A stretch of 64,000 nucleotides of DNA from a bacterium. GTDB lineage: Bacteria; Planctomycetota; UBA1135; UBA2386. A model generated the notes under the pieces. The model saw only the letters and a list, made by a program, of their open reading frames with translations. It did no database searches and was not told the origin of the DNA. The stretch lies in the NCBI GenBank assembly GCA_030432695.1, contig JAUILN010000006.1, positions 248,001-312,000 of the forward strand, written 5' to 3'. Below, one piece after another: positions 7,744 through 16,079 of the stretch. The position numbers and the translations under genes are program-made. Each line of letters starts with the position of its first letter. The first letter of the stretch is position 1.

Positions 7744-8904
7744 TTGATCGACCTCAGAATCCCGCTCGTCGCGGTCGGGCTGCTCGCCCCGCCGCTCTCC
7801 GCCCAATCGGTCCTCCTGCCGAACGGCGAACCCGACCCCGCCTACCCGGCCCTGTGGAGCTGGTACGACGCCGCCCACGGTCCGAACGGCTCGCCCACGC
7901 CACTCGCCGACGGCACGTCGGTCACCTCGTGGGACGATCGCAGCATCAACGCCCGGCACCTGACGCGGGTCAGCGCCGATCCCAGCCGCCTGCCCACCGT
8001 CCGCGACGATGCCGACTCCTGCGGCGTCGCGATGGGCTTCGACGGCAACGACTTCATCTGGGCGGCGTCGACCGACATCGGTCGGCTCGCCGGAGATCGG
8101 ACCTTCGTCGTGGTGACCCGCGTGCAGGTCGCGGATGGCGGTTACGTCTTCGATGGATCGACCAACAGCGGCCGGTCGACCCTGCATGCCGGTGAGACTG
8201 CCACGCCCGGCAAGTGGCACATGTTCTGGGGTGACAACACGGCGACCGGTGCGACCGGCGCGAGTCTGGTGAGCGCGGACGTCGACGTCGAGCGCTACCA
8301 GATCCACACCGTGGTCGTGGCCGCCGGTCTGCAGGAGCACTACGTCAACGGTCAGCTCGTCGCCTCCTCGAACGACCCGAACACCTTCAACCTCGGCGGC
8401 ATGGTCGTCGGTGCGCGGGTGAACACCGCCAACGGTCTCAACGGCTACGTGAAGGAGCTGCTGACCTACGGCGAGGTGCTGAGCGCCGGCAACCGCGCGG
8501 CGCTGGAGGGATACCTGGTGGCACGCCATCCCTTCGCCTACGGCGAGCGCTACGGCCAGGGCTGCGCGGGCACCGCCGGGATCGTGCCGGCCCTGTCGGT
8601 TCGGGGTTGCCCCGCTCCGGGGCAGCGGATCGATCTGGTCGTCTCCGACGCGCTGCCCAACTCGACCGCGGTCGTCGACTTCGGCCTGTCGCGGGTCAGT
8701 GTGAACCTCGGCGGGTGCGACATCCTGATCGGGCCGGTCGTCGCTGGCATCGGCGGGCCCACCGACGCGATGGGGACGCTCAGCTTCCCGCTGGCCGTGC
8801 CGATGGGCATCGCCGTGCGGCTGCCCACCCAGGCGGTGATCCTGGATCCATCGGGGATGCTCGGCTTCGTGACCACCAACGGGCTCGAGCTCGCGATCTT
8901 CTGA
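7744..8904 (+). CDS. Secreted LamG-like protein with C-terminal module
   Basis: Predicted exported protein of 386 residues, starting with TTG behind GGAG. A signal peptide (IPLVAVGLLAPPLSAQ) is followed by a concanavalin/LamG-like jelly-roll region (about residues 30-265) with features such as WDDRS, VVVTRVQVADGGYVFDG and an NGLNGYVKELLTYGEVLSA strand pattern typical of such domains. The last 120 residues begin at YGQGCAGTAG and form the recurrent module found in seven other proteins of this window. The N-terminal half is clearly paralogous to the same region of the next gene, 4 bases downstream, which adds a sialidase-like domain. The function is probably carbohydrate binding at or outside the cell surface; no catalytic domain is seen. 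Confidence 0.75.
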   Translation: MIDLRIPLVAVGLLAPPLSAQSVLLPNGEPDPAYPALWSWYDAAHGPNGSPTPLADGTSVTSWDDRSINARHLTRVSADPSRLPTVRDDADSCGVAMGFDGNDFIWAASTDIGRLAGDRTFVVVTRVQVADGGYVFDGSTNSGRSTLHAGETATPGKWHMFWGDNTATGATGASLVSADVDVERYQIHTVVVAAGLQEHYVNGQLVASSNDPNTFNLGGMVVGARVNTANGLNGYVKELLTYGEVLSAGNRAALEGYLVARHPFAYGERYGQGCAGTAGIVPALSVRGCPAPGQRIDLVVSDALPNSTAVVDFGLSRVSVNLGGCDILIGPVVAGIGGPTDAMGTLSFPLAVPMGIAVRLPTQAVILDPSGMLGFVTTNGLELAIF

Positions 8905-8907
8905 CCG

Positions 8908-11211
8908 ATGGTCCGCACCTCCGTGACCTCCCTCCGCGGCACCCTGCGGCGCGGCGTCGTCTGCGGCACGCTGCTCTTGCTCGCCCTGCTGCCCGTGCCT
9001 CTCGCCGCGCAGGGAGTCCTGCGTGGCGATGGCACGCCCGATCCGACGCATCCCGATCTGTGGTGCTGGCTCGATGCGGCCTCGGGCGTGAATGGCATCC
9101 CCGCGCCGCTCGCCGTGGGGACCACCGTGGACCGTTGGCACGATCTCGGTTCGGGTAGCCGTCACCTGACCCGCGTCGCCACCGACCCCGCGCAGCGGCC
9201 CCGCGTCGCGGCGGGTGGCGGGACCGCGGATCGCGCCGTGGGCTTCGACGGCGACGACTACGTCTGGGCGGCCGAGAGCGACGTCGGGCGGCTGGCCGCG
9301 GACCGCACGCTGTTCGTGGTCACGCGCGTGGACGTCGCCGATGGCGGCTACTGCGTCGACGGAACCACCTCGTCCGGACGGACCACGCTGCACACCGGGG
9401 AGCGCGCGAACCCAGGACGCTGGCACGTGTTCCTCGGCGATGCCAGCGGTGGAGCCGCTCTCCAGGTCGGGCCGTCGGTCGCCACCGGCGCGTTCCAGGT
9501 GCATTCGCTGGTGCTGCGTCCCGGGGCGCAGTCGCACCGCATCGGCGGCCGCGTGGTCGTGCAGGACAGCCTGCCGTCGATCGGAGCGCTCGGTGGGTTG
9601 CTGCTCGGCGCGCGCTACAACCTCGCCAATCGCTTCGCGGGTGCGGTCAAGGAGGTGCTGGTCTATCGACGGGCGTTGACCGCTGCAGAGGTGTCGGCGG
9701 TCGAGTCGTACCTGTTCGGACGGCATGGCCGCTCGTCGCCGGTGCCGCCACCGGTGCCGGTCGACGTGTTCCAGAACGGGGATGGGCTGTATCCCAACTA
9801 CCGGATCCCGGCGATCCTGCGCACCGAGCCGAGCGGGGCGCTGCTGGCGTTCGCCGAAGGCCGGCAGGGCGGTGACCAGTCGGAGAACGACATGGTGCTG
9901 CGACGCAGCGTCGACGGCGGCGCGAGCTGGGGGCCGGTCCAGCTCCTCCACGACGACGGGCGCAACGCGTTGAACAACCCGACCGTCGGTCAGGTCCTGC
10001 GCGGCCCGCGCGCTGGGCGGGTCCTGCTGATGTATCAGCGCTATCCGCAAGGCACGACGATCTGGAATGCGCCGCCGGGCGTCAGCGGTCCGGCCGTGGT
10101 CTCGGTCTGGCTGACCTGGAGCGACGACGAGGGCGTGAGCTGGTCGATGCCGATCGACATCACCGCGCAGGTGAAACCGCCGACCACCGCGCGGTCGGTC
10201 AACTCCGGTCCGGGCCGGCTGATCCAGCTCCGCCACGGCCCGTTCGCCGGCCGCATCGTGGTGCCCTTCAACCGCTACGACACCGACGGCAACTGGGGCA
10301 ATTACGCGGCCTTCAGCGACGACGGCGGCGTGACCTGGCAGCGTGGCCAGGACGTGCCGCGCAACCCGGCGCGGATCCAGGGCAACGAGTGCCAGGTCGT
10401 CGAGCGGGCCGACGGCTCGGTCCTGCTGAACTCGCGCCGCTCCCTCGGCGCCGCGCACCGCAAGGTGTCGATCAGCTACGACGGCGCCATCACCTGGTCG
10501 CCGCTCCGTGACGACCTCGGGCTTCCCGATCCGGCCTGCATGGCCAGCGTGTTCCGCTTCACCGACCCCGCCGACGGGCTCCGGAGCCGCATCCTGTTCG
10601 CGGGTCCGGACTCGACCAGCTCGCGGGTGCAGGGCTCGATCTGGATCAGCTACGACGAGGGCGGTCGATGGTCGGGGCCGCGAGCGTTCGCGCCCGGTGG
10701 CTATGCCTACTCGTGTCTGACCCGCGTCGACGAGCGTCGTTTCGGAGTCCTGTACGAGGCCAACGGCACCGGGGCGATGCGCTTCGTGGCGACCACGGTC
10801 GAGTGGGTGAGCGGTGGCTCGGACTGTCTCGGCGGCGGCCTGCACGGCGCGGCCTACGGTGTCGGCTGTGCCGGGTCCGGTGGTGCGGTGCCACTGCTCG
10901 ACCTGGTCGGTTGCCCGACCCCTGGCCAGTCGCCGGAGTTGGTGGTCTCGCAGGCTCTGCCGGGGGCGGTCGGCGCACTGAATGTGGGGTTGGCCCCTGC
11001 CGCTGTAACGGTCCTGCCGTGCACGTTGCTGGTCGGGAGTCCGGTGGTCGCCGTGCCGCTCACGGTCGACGGCCAGGGCGACGCGCGGACCTCGCTGCCG
11101 TTGCCGGGCGACATCAGCTCCATCGACCTCTACGCGCAGGCGCTGATCCTCGATCCCGCGGCCGCTCTCGGCGTCGCGACGTCCGCCGGGCGCAGCGTTC
11201 TGGTCTTCTGA
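8908..11211 (+). CDS. Sialidase-like (BNR/Asp-box) secreted protein with LamG and C-terminal module
   Basis: A 767-residue exported protein with a signal peptide at about 15-36. Residues 37-275 form a LamG-like domain paralogous to the preceding gene. Residues about 290-640 match exo-alpha-sialidase-type six-bladed propellers: NYRIPAILRT (the YRIP motif with the substrate-binding Arg), and at least four Asp-box-like strands, SVDGGASW, SDDEGVSW, SDDGGVTW and SYDGAITW. The last 120 residues (from YGVGCAGSGG) are the recurrent module. It probably removes sialic acid or a related sugar from glycans outside the cell; exact substrate unknown. It begins 4 bases after the previous stop, so the two form an operon. 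Confidence 0.85.
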   Translation: MVRTSVTSLRGTLRRGVVCGTLLLLALLPVPLAAQGVLRGDGTPDPTHPDLWCWLDAASGVNGIPAPLAVGTTVDRWHDLGSGSRHLTRVATDPAQRPRVAAGGGTADRAVGFDGDDYVWAAESDVGRLAADRTLFVVTRVDVADGGYCVDGTTSSGRTTLHTGERANPGRWHVFLGDASGGAALQVGPSVATGAFQVHSLVLRPGAQSHRIGGRVVVQDSLPSIGALGGLLLGARYNLANRFAGAVKEVLVYRRALTAAEVSAVESYLFGRHGRSSPVPPPVPVDVFQNGDGLYPNYRIPAILRTEPSGALLAFAEGRQGGDQSENDMVLRRSVDGGASWGPVQLLHDDGRNALNNPTVGQVLRGPRAGRVLLMYQRYPQGTTIWNAPPGVSGPAVVSVWLTWSDDEGVSWSMPIDITAQVKPPTTARSVNSGPGRLIQLRHGPFAGRIVVPFNRYDTDGNWGNYAAFSDDGGVTWQRGQDVPRNPARIQGNECQVVERADGSVLLNSRRSLGAAHRKVSISYDGAITWSPLRDDLGLPDPACMASVFRFTDPADGLRSRILFAGPDSTSSRVQGSIWISYDEGGRWSGPRAFAPGGYAYSCLTRVDERRFGVLYEANGTGAMRFVATTVEWVSGGSDCLGGGLHGAAYGVGCAGSGGAVPLLDLVGCPTPGQSPELVVSQALPGAVGALNVGLAPAAVTVLPCTLLVGSPVVAVPLTVDGQGDARTSLPLPGDISSIDLYAQALILDPAAALGVATSAGRSVLVF

Positions 11212-11234
11212 CGCGGAGCACGAGTCACGCGGGT

Positions 11235-11297
11235 CCGGGGCCTCCGGTCGACCGACCCCGCCGCGAACCCGACCGCCACGAACCGGGGAGGCCCCGG
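11235..11297. terminator. Long inverted repeat after the sialidase operon
   Basis: CCGGGGCCTCC (11235-11245) and GGAGGCCCCGG (11287-11297) are perfectly complementary 11-bp arms with 41 bases between them, in the gap between the sialidase-like gene and the kinase. There is no U-tract. It could end transcription of the upstream operon or structure the leader of the kinase mRNA. Confidence 0.35.
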
Positions 11298-11330
11298 GAA
11301 GACGGCCGGGTGAGCGGTGTGCGAAGGCGC

Positions 11331-11336
11331 TACGTT
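11331..11336 (+). promoter_or_regulatory. Candidate -10 element for the kinase pair
   Basis: TACGTT lies 28 bases upstream of the kinase ATG at 11364. Transcription from it would leave a leader of about 21 bases holding the GGAG Shine-Dalgarno. No -35 match. Confidence 0.3.
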
Positions 11337-11363
11337 CTGCCGGTCGACCTGGAGACGGACGCC

Positions 11364-14300
11364 ATGCCTCGCGACCTGAAACCGCTGCTTGAAGTCCTTC
11401 CCGCTGTCGTGCGGGAGGAGCTTCTCTCTACCGTCGGGAATGCCACGGCTTCTGACGAGGTGTTGGATCAGCTGTGTCGTCGGCATCCAGCGTGGGCGGA
11501 CGAGATCCGGGCGCTCTGGAGTGCTCTGTGTTCCCAGCGGATCGTGGGGCTCGATCCCGCGCTCGTTGGGGGCGATGGTCCCGAGACTCCTGGTGTAGCC
11601 CCGTCGATCGAGCCAGGCGAACGGTGGGGAGACTTCGAGATCGTGCGGGAGATCGGCCGTGGTGGCATGGGCGTCGTCTACCTGGCCCAGCAGCTGTCGA
11701 TCGCTCGGCCGGTCGCGTTGAAGCTCCTGCCAGCGACGCGGATCGCAGACCGGCGGGCCCGCGACTACTTCGCGCGTGAGGTCCGCCTGCATGCGCGTGT
11801 CGATCATCCCGCGATCGTGCCCCTGCTCGACGCTGGCGAGTTCGCGGGCGTGCCCTACCTTGCGATGCGCTTCGTCGAGGGAGCCTCGCTGGAGGAGTGG
11901 TTGGCCGCGCAGGCAGCCGACTCGGAGAGCGCCTCGCACGCCACGGAGACCCAAGGTGAAGCTGCCGCCTACAACCTGTTCCGTGACAATGCGGGACCCA
12001 ACCGGAACCGTGCGATCGTGGGGTTGTTCGCAGCCCTGGCCGATGCGCTGCAACACGCCCATGATCGAGGCATCCTCCATCGAGACGTGAAGCCGGGGAA
12101 TATCCTCGTAGATCGTCGAGGCCAGCCGTACCTGCTCGACTTCGGACTCGCTCGACTCACCGAGGATGAAGCCCATTCGGAGCGCGGGCGGCTGGTAGGG
12201 AGTCCCGCCTACCTCAGCCCGGAGCAGATGGTCTCGGACTGGATCAAGGTCGACCATCGGACCGACGTCTATTCCCTCGGGGCCAGCCTCTATCACGCCC
12301 TTGCCGGTCACCCACCGTTCACGGCGACATCGATCCCGGCGCTACTGCGGGCGATCCAATGGGACGATCCAAAGGCACTGCGGAGGATCGATCCGACGAT
12401 CCCGGTCGACCTGGAGCGCGTCGTCGCCATGGCGATGGCCAAAGCGCCGCACCAGCGCTACGCGACGGCCGCGGAGTTCGCCGCCGACCTGCGGCGGATC
12501 CTCGGCTACGAGGCGGTCCGCGCGAGACCGGTGAGCCGGATCTCGCGGGTCGCTCGATATGCGAAGCGCTATCGGCGGTCGTTGTTCCGTGCAGCGGTCG
12601 CCGGACTGGTCGTCGGCGCCGGGCTCGGCGGGTTGTCGTGGTTGGAGGAACAGGCCCGTCAGGCGGCGGCGCGGGTTGCGGAACGGAACGAAGAGCTGTG
12701 GCGAGATGGTGCCGCAGCGGTGGGTGCGGCGCTCGATCGTGGGGATCTGGTGGTGGCTCGCGATGCGCTGAGTTCTCTGCGCGAATGGACGGGGGAGGTC
12801 CCTGGCGCCGCCGACCAACACGCCGACCTGATGGTGCGCTTCGACCGGGCGGTCGAGGAGCGACTGGCAGATGCTCAGCGGTTGGAGGATCAGGGGAGTC
12901 TGCAGGAAGCGCGGCAGGCGCTGGATCTGTTCCGGGATTGGGAGGAGTTGGCGGCGCGCATTCGGCCTCGACGGCAACGCCTCGTCGAGCGGATTGAGAG
13001 TGAGGAAGCGCTGCGCTTGTTCCGGAGTGACGACGCCTGGTTGCGGCGGCGGGCAGGAGAGCGGTTGCTCGCAGATCTGCTACTCGGGAAACCGCCACTT
13101 GCCGGACAGAAGGAGGGGCTTCGGGAAGTGATCGTGAACCCGGGCGAGTGGGGGACGATGTTGGTTTCGGTGCAGGCGGCACTCCTGATCGGGCCCGAGG
13201 AATCCGAAGTCGCCCTGCGGACTCGCTTCACATCGGAAGGAGATGAGTGGGAATACGCACCGCTCATCGCGCTCGTCGCTGCGGTCGGAGGCCGACGCGA
13301 CTGGCTTCCTCTGATCCGGCGCCACCCCGCGAGTGGCAGCGGGGACCTCGGATTTTTGCTCTACAGCCCAATGGGGCTCTCCCATCAACTCAGGGATCTC
13401 GTTCCGGTCGGTTACCTCGACGAGCTTCCGGCCGTCCTGAAGTGGTTCGAGTTCACGATGCGGCTCATCGAGGACCGCCCACGGTTCGAACCCGTCGATC
13501 CTGCTCTGCGCGATCCGTCTGCAGGGCCTCCTGTCGTCCTCATGGACGACCGCTCGTATTCAAGAAGGTACCGCATCAGCGCGGCAATGATCATGGGGTT
13601 TGCCCGGCTGATGCTCGCGGATCCCGAGGTCATCCACGAAGTCCCCGACTGGCTACGGCGCGGGCGTCTGTCTGCTGATCGGTACTTCGCGATACGGTTG
13701 GTTGGTTTCCTCGACGACCCTCGCCATGACGCGGCAGTTCTGGAGTTGCTCACGGGAGACTCCGCCGAGGACCTCGAGAGCGATACGCGGGCGCTCGCGA
13801 TCCTTGGACTTGCGAAGCCGGGCCACAGCGGCCTGGGTGCGGCACTTGTCTCCACGCCACCTGAGCGATTGGACCTCGGGGATCGCTGGGTCGTTGCCGA
13901 GGCCTTGGCGCTCTGGCGCGCTTCCGAACCCGGGGCCGAAGAGTGGATCGCGCGCGCGATGCCGTTGCTCGGAGACGGATGGCCGGCTCACCGGGAGCGA
14001 ATTGCGCAGCACGGCTTCTCCGTGACAGCGACGCTTCGCTTCCTGTTGCCTCCGGACGCCGTGGTGCAGGAGTTCGTGTCGATGGACGGGCGTGCGCCGG
14101 CCGGCGGTTTCCTGCGCCAGGACGTTTTCTTCCGCCCATTCCCCGTACTCAGCGCATGGCGACCCATCACGGATTGGCAGCTCGACACGGCAACCGCACG
14201 CGACTTCGAACGGCTGCCCTTCCCGTGGCTGCGCGAGCGTTGGTTGCTCGAGCATGCCTCGGAGGACGCAGCGTCGATCCGCGGCCTGCTGTCGGAGGCG

Positions 14301-16079
14301 CGCGACGCGCCCTCGGCGGGCGTCCGCCGTCAGGCGATGGTCGCGCAGGCCCGGACCTCGCCCTCCGAGGAACTCGTCGAGTTCCTCCGGGATGGATCCG
14401 GCATTGGATCGAACTCGCCTCGCGTGCTCGCCGCGTTGGCCTCAGCGCAACTCGCGATGGGGCGAGCCGACGCGGCCCGGGAGGTCCTCGGTGACCTTGC
14501 GGGCCGTTGGCACCTCTGTGTGGACTGGGTCGAAGAGCAGTTGCCCACGGAGTTCCGGGACGAGTTTCGTGCCGCTCATCTCGCTGCGCTCGATGAGCGG
14601 CTGCTGGTCTTGCTCGAGGTTGCCGATGAAGACCGGTTCGCGGAGGGAGTCCGGCATTGGCGCCTTGCGGTGGAATCGGGTTGGTCGCCGCCGAAGGCGA
14701 CCGACCTGCTTCGCGAACGCGTTGCCTCCCTCTCCACCCGTGACGTCGAGGAGCGGGCGCCGACCTGGCTGTGGGAATCCGGCCCGGAGGGCTTTCGCCG
14801 GCTGGATGGTGTCGCTCGAACCCTGTTCGCCGTCGCCGGCGCGACCCTGGCGCTGGACCTCGCCGCCTGCGCCGGATTGGCAGGACTCCGCGAATGGTCG
14901 GGTCTGTTCGTCGCGCGCCTGGAGGCCGATCTCGCGAAGGTGTCGAACGCCACCGGCGAGCAACTCGATCTGCCGTGGCCGGAGCGAATTCCCGGCTCCT
15001 TGGACTTCGGCGAATCAGCCGAGGTCCAATGGGTTCCGCCGAGACCACCGAGCAACTGGTTGGAGGCGCTGACCTGGGTGCGGGCGGTCGAACTTCGAGA
15101 ACTCGCGCTCCGCTCCCTGGCTGCCGCCCCGGAGCAGTTCCTCGTCGAGGCGACGGCTGCACTCGACGATCTGGATGATCCGAGCTGCTGGTCCGCGATT
15201 CGGTCGGCCGTCCGGGCTCGCGAACTCGAGACCGGCAAACCCGAATTGACCGGGCTCCACCTCCTGGCCCGGTGGAGGTCTGCGGCCGCGATGGACCTGC
15301 TGCCGTTCTCGATCGAGGACCGCTCGTCACCGGACGTGGATGGTCGCGGGACCGGGATGTCCGACGACGAGTCGCAGGCTCGTGCGGACGCGATGCAGTA
15401 CGCGACCATCCAGGTGCTGCTGGGTGCCCAGGAGGACCCACGAGCGCTGGAGTGGTTGCAGGAGGTCTCTCGCGCCGTTCCTCCCGAGATTCTCGTCGAG
15501 TTCGGCGGAGCGCTTGCGCTGGAAGCCGAACACCGCGGGAGGGTCGAATCGAGGCCGTTCCGGCGGAAGTCCCGCGACGAGTTGATCGTTCGGGTTCGCG
15601 AGGTGCTGCAGCAGGCCGGGGTGAGCCAGGAGCTGCTCGACGGATTCCAGTGGGCCGACGATTCCGGGGAGGGCGCGACGGTGTCCCTCGACACCGCCTG
15701 CTCCCCATCGACGCTCCATCCGACCAGTCGAGGGGGGCTGATCGCGTGGCTTCGCGGTCTGCGCGGAGCCGACCGTCAGACCGCCTGGCCGCGGATCCGC
15801 GCGCTCCTCGACGACCCGTCGCTCCGAGTGCGTGCCGAGGCCGCGAGGGTCCTGGTCGACTCCGGAGCCGACGTACCGGTCGAGCCCGTCCTCCGCGAGG
15901 CACGACAGGTCTACGGCGAAGAGCCACGACTGGACCGGGCTCTTGCTCGCCTCGAGCTCGCGCGCGGTGAGCGCGCCGCCGCAGTCGAGCGGCTCACCGG
16001 CATCCTCGAACGATGGGTCGTGCCTTCGGACTACCTGGCCGACGGGTTCTTCGATCCGATCCGGGAGGACCTGCGATGA
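11364..16079 (+). CDS. Transmembrane Ser/Thr protein kinase with very large repeat-rich tail
   Basis: A 1571-residue Hanks-type kinase. After a short N-terminal region the catalytic domain covers about residues 88-382: glycine loop GRGGMGVVY, the Lys in PVALKLLP, catalytic HRDVKPGN near 238, DFGLA and the SPEQ activation segment, so it should be active. A single transmembrane helix follows at about 409-427. The remaining 1100 residues would lie outside the cytoplasm and look alpha-helical: coiled-coil-like just after the membrane, HEAT-like stretches (for example ALLDDPSLRVRAEAARVLVD) and TPR-like helices near the end. It starts at ATG behind GGAG; its stop overlaps the start of the next kinase (ATGA), so they are coupled. 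This fits the large sensor kinases of Planctomycetota; ligand unknown. Confidence 0.9.
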   Translation: MPRDLKPLLEVLPAVVREELLSTVGNATASDEVLDQLCRRHPAWADEIRALWSALCSQRIVGLDPALVGGDGPETPGVAPSIEPGERWGDFEIVREIGRGGMGVVYLAQQLSIARPVALKLLPATRIADRRARDYFAREVRLHARVDHPAIVPLLDAGEFAGVPYLAMRFVEGASLEEWLAAQAADSESASHATETQGEAAAYNLFRDNAGPNRNRAIVGLFAALADALQHAHDRGILHRDVKPGNILVDRRGQPYLLDFGLARLTEDEAHSERGRLVGSPAYLSPEQMVSDWIKVDHRTDVYSLGASLYHALAGHPPFTATSIPALLRAIQWDDPKALRRIDPTIPVDLERVVAMAMAKAPHQRYATAAEFAADLRRILGYEAVRARPVSRISRVARYAKRYRRSLFRAAVAGLVVGAGLGGLSWLEEQARQAAARVAERNEELWRDGAAAVGAALDRGDLVVARDALSSLREWTGEVPGAADQHADLMVRFDRAVEERLADAQRLEDQGSLQEARQALDLFRDWEELAARIRPRRQRLVERIESEEALRLFRSDDAWLRRRAGERLLADLLLGKPPLAGQKEGLREVIVNPGEWGTMLVSVQAALLIGPEESEVALRTRFTSEGDEWEYAPLIALVAAVGGRRDWLPLIRRHPASGSGDLGFLLYSPMGLSHQLRDLVPVGYLDELPAVLKWFEFTMRLIEDRPRFEPVDPALRDPSAGPPVVLMDDRSYSRRYRISAAMIMGFARLMLADPEVIHEVPDWLRRGRLSADRYFAIRLVGFLDDPRHDAAVLELLTGDSAEDLESDTRALAILGLAKPGHSGLGAALVSTPPERLDLGDRWVVAEALALWRASEPGAEEWIARAMPLLGDGWPAHRERIAQHGFSVTATLRFLLPPDAVVQEFVSMDGRAPAGGFLRQDVFFRPFPVLSAWRPITDWQLDTATARDFERLPFPWLRERWLLEHASEDAASIRGLLSEARDAPSAGVRRQAMVAQARTSPSEELVEFLRDGSGIGSNSPRVLAALASAQLAMGRADAAREVLGDLAGRWHLCVDWVEEQLPTEFRDEFRAAHLAALDERLLVLLEVADEDRFAEGVRHWRLAVESGWSPPKATDLLRERVASLSTRDVEERAPTWLWESGPEGFRRLDGVARTLFAVAGATLALDLAACAGLAGLREWSGLFVARLEADLAKVSNATGEQLDLPWPERIPGSLDFGESAEVQWVPPRPPSNWLEALTWVRAVELRELALRSLAAAPEQFLVEATAALDDLDDPSCWSAIRSAVRARELETGKPELTGLHLLARWRSAAAMDLLPFSIEDRSSPDVDGRGTGMSDDESQARADAMQYATIQVLLGAQEDPRALEWLQEVSRAVPPEILVEFGGALALEAEHRGRVESRPFRRKSRDELIVRVREVLQQAGVSQELLDGFQWADDSGEGATVSLDTACSPSTLHPTSRGGLIAWLRGLRGADRQTAWPRIRALLDDPSLRVRAEAARVLVDSGADVPVEPVLREARQVYGEEPRLDRALARLELARGERAAAVERLTGILERWVVPSDYLADGFFDPIREDLR

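Noticed and set aside
7714..10845. 1043-codon minus-strand frame
   Set aside because: Antisense to the LamG-like and sialidase-like genes, which have signal peptides, motifs and normal starts. The antisense text is Arg/Gly/Val/His-rich without domains.
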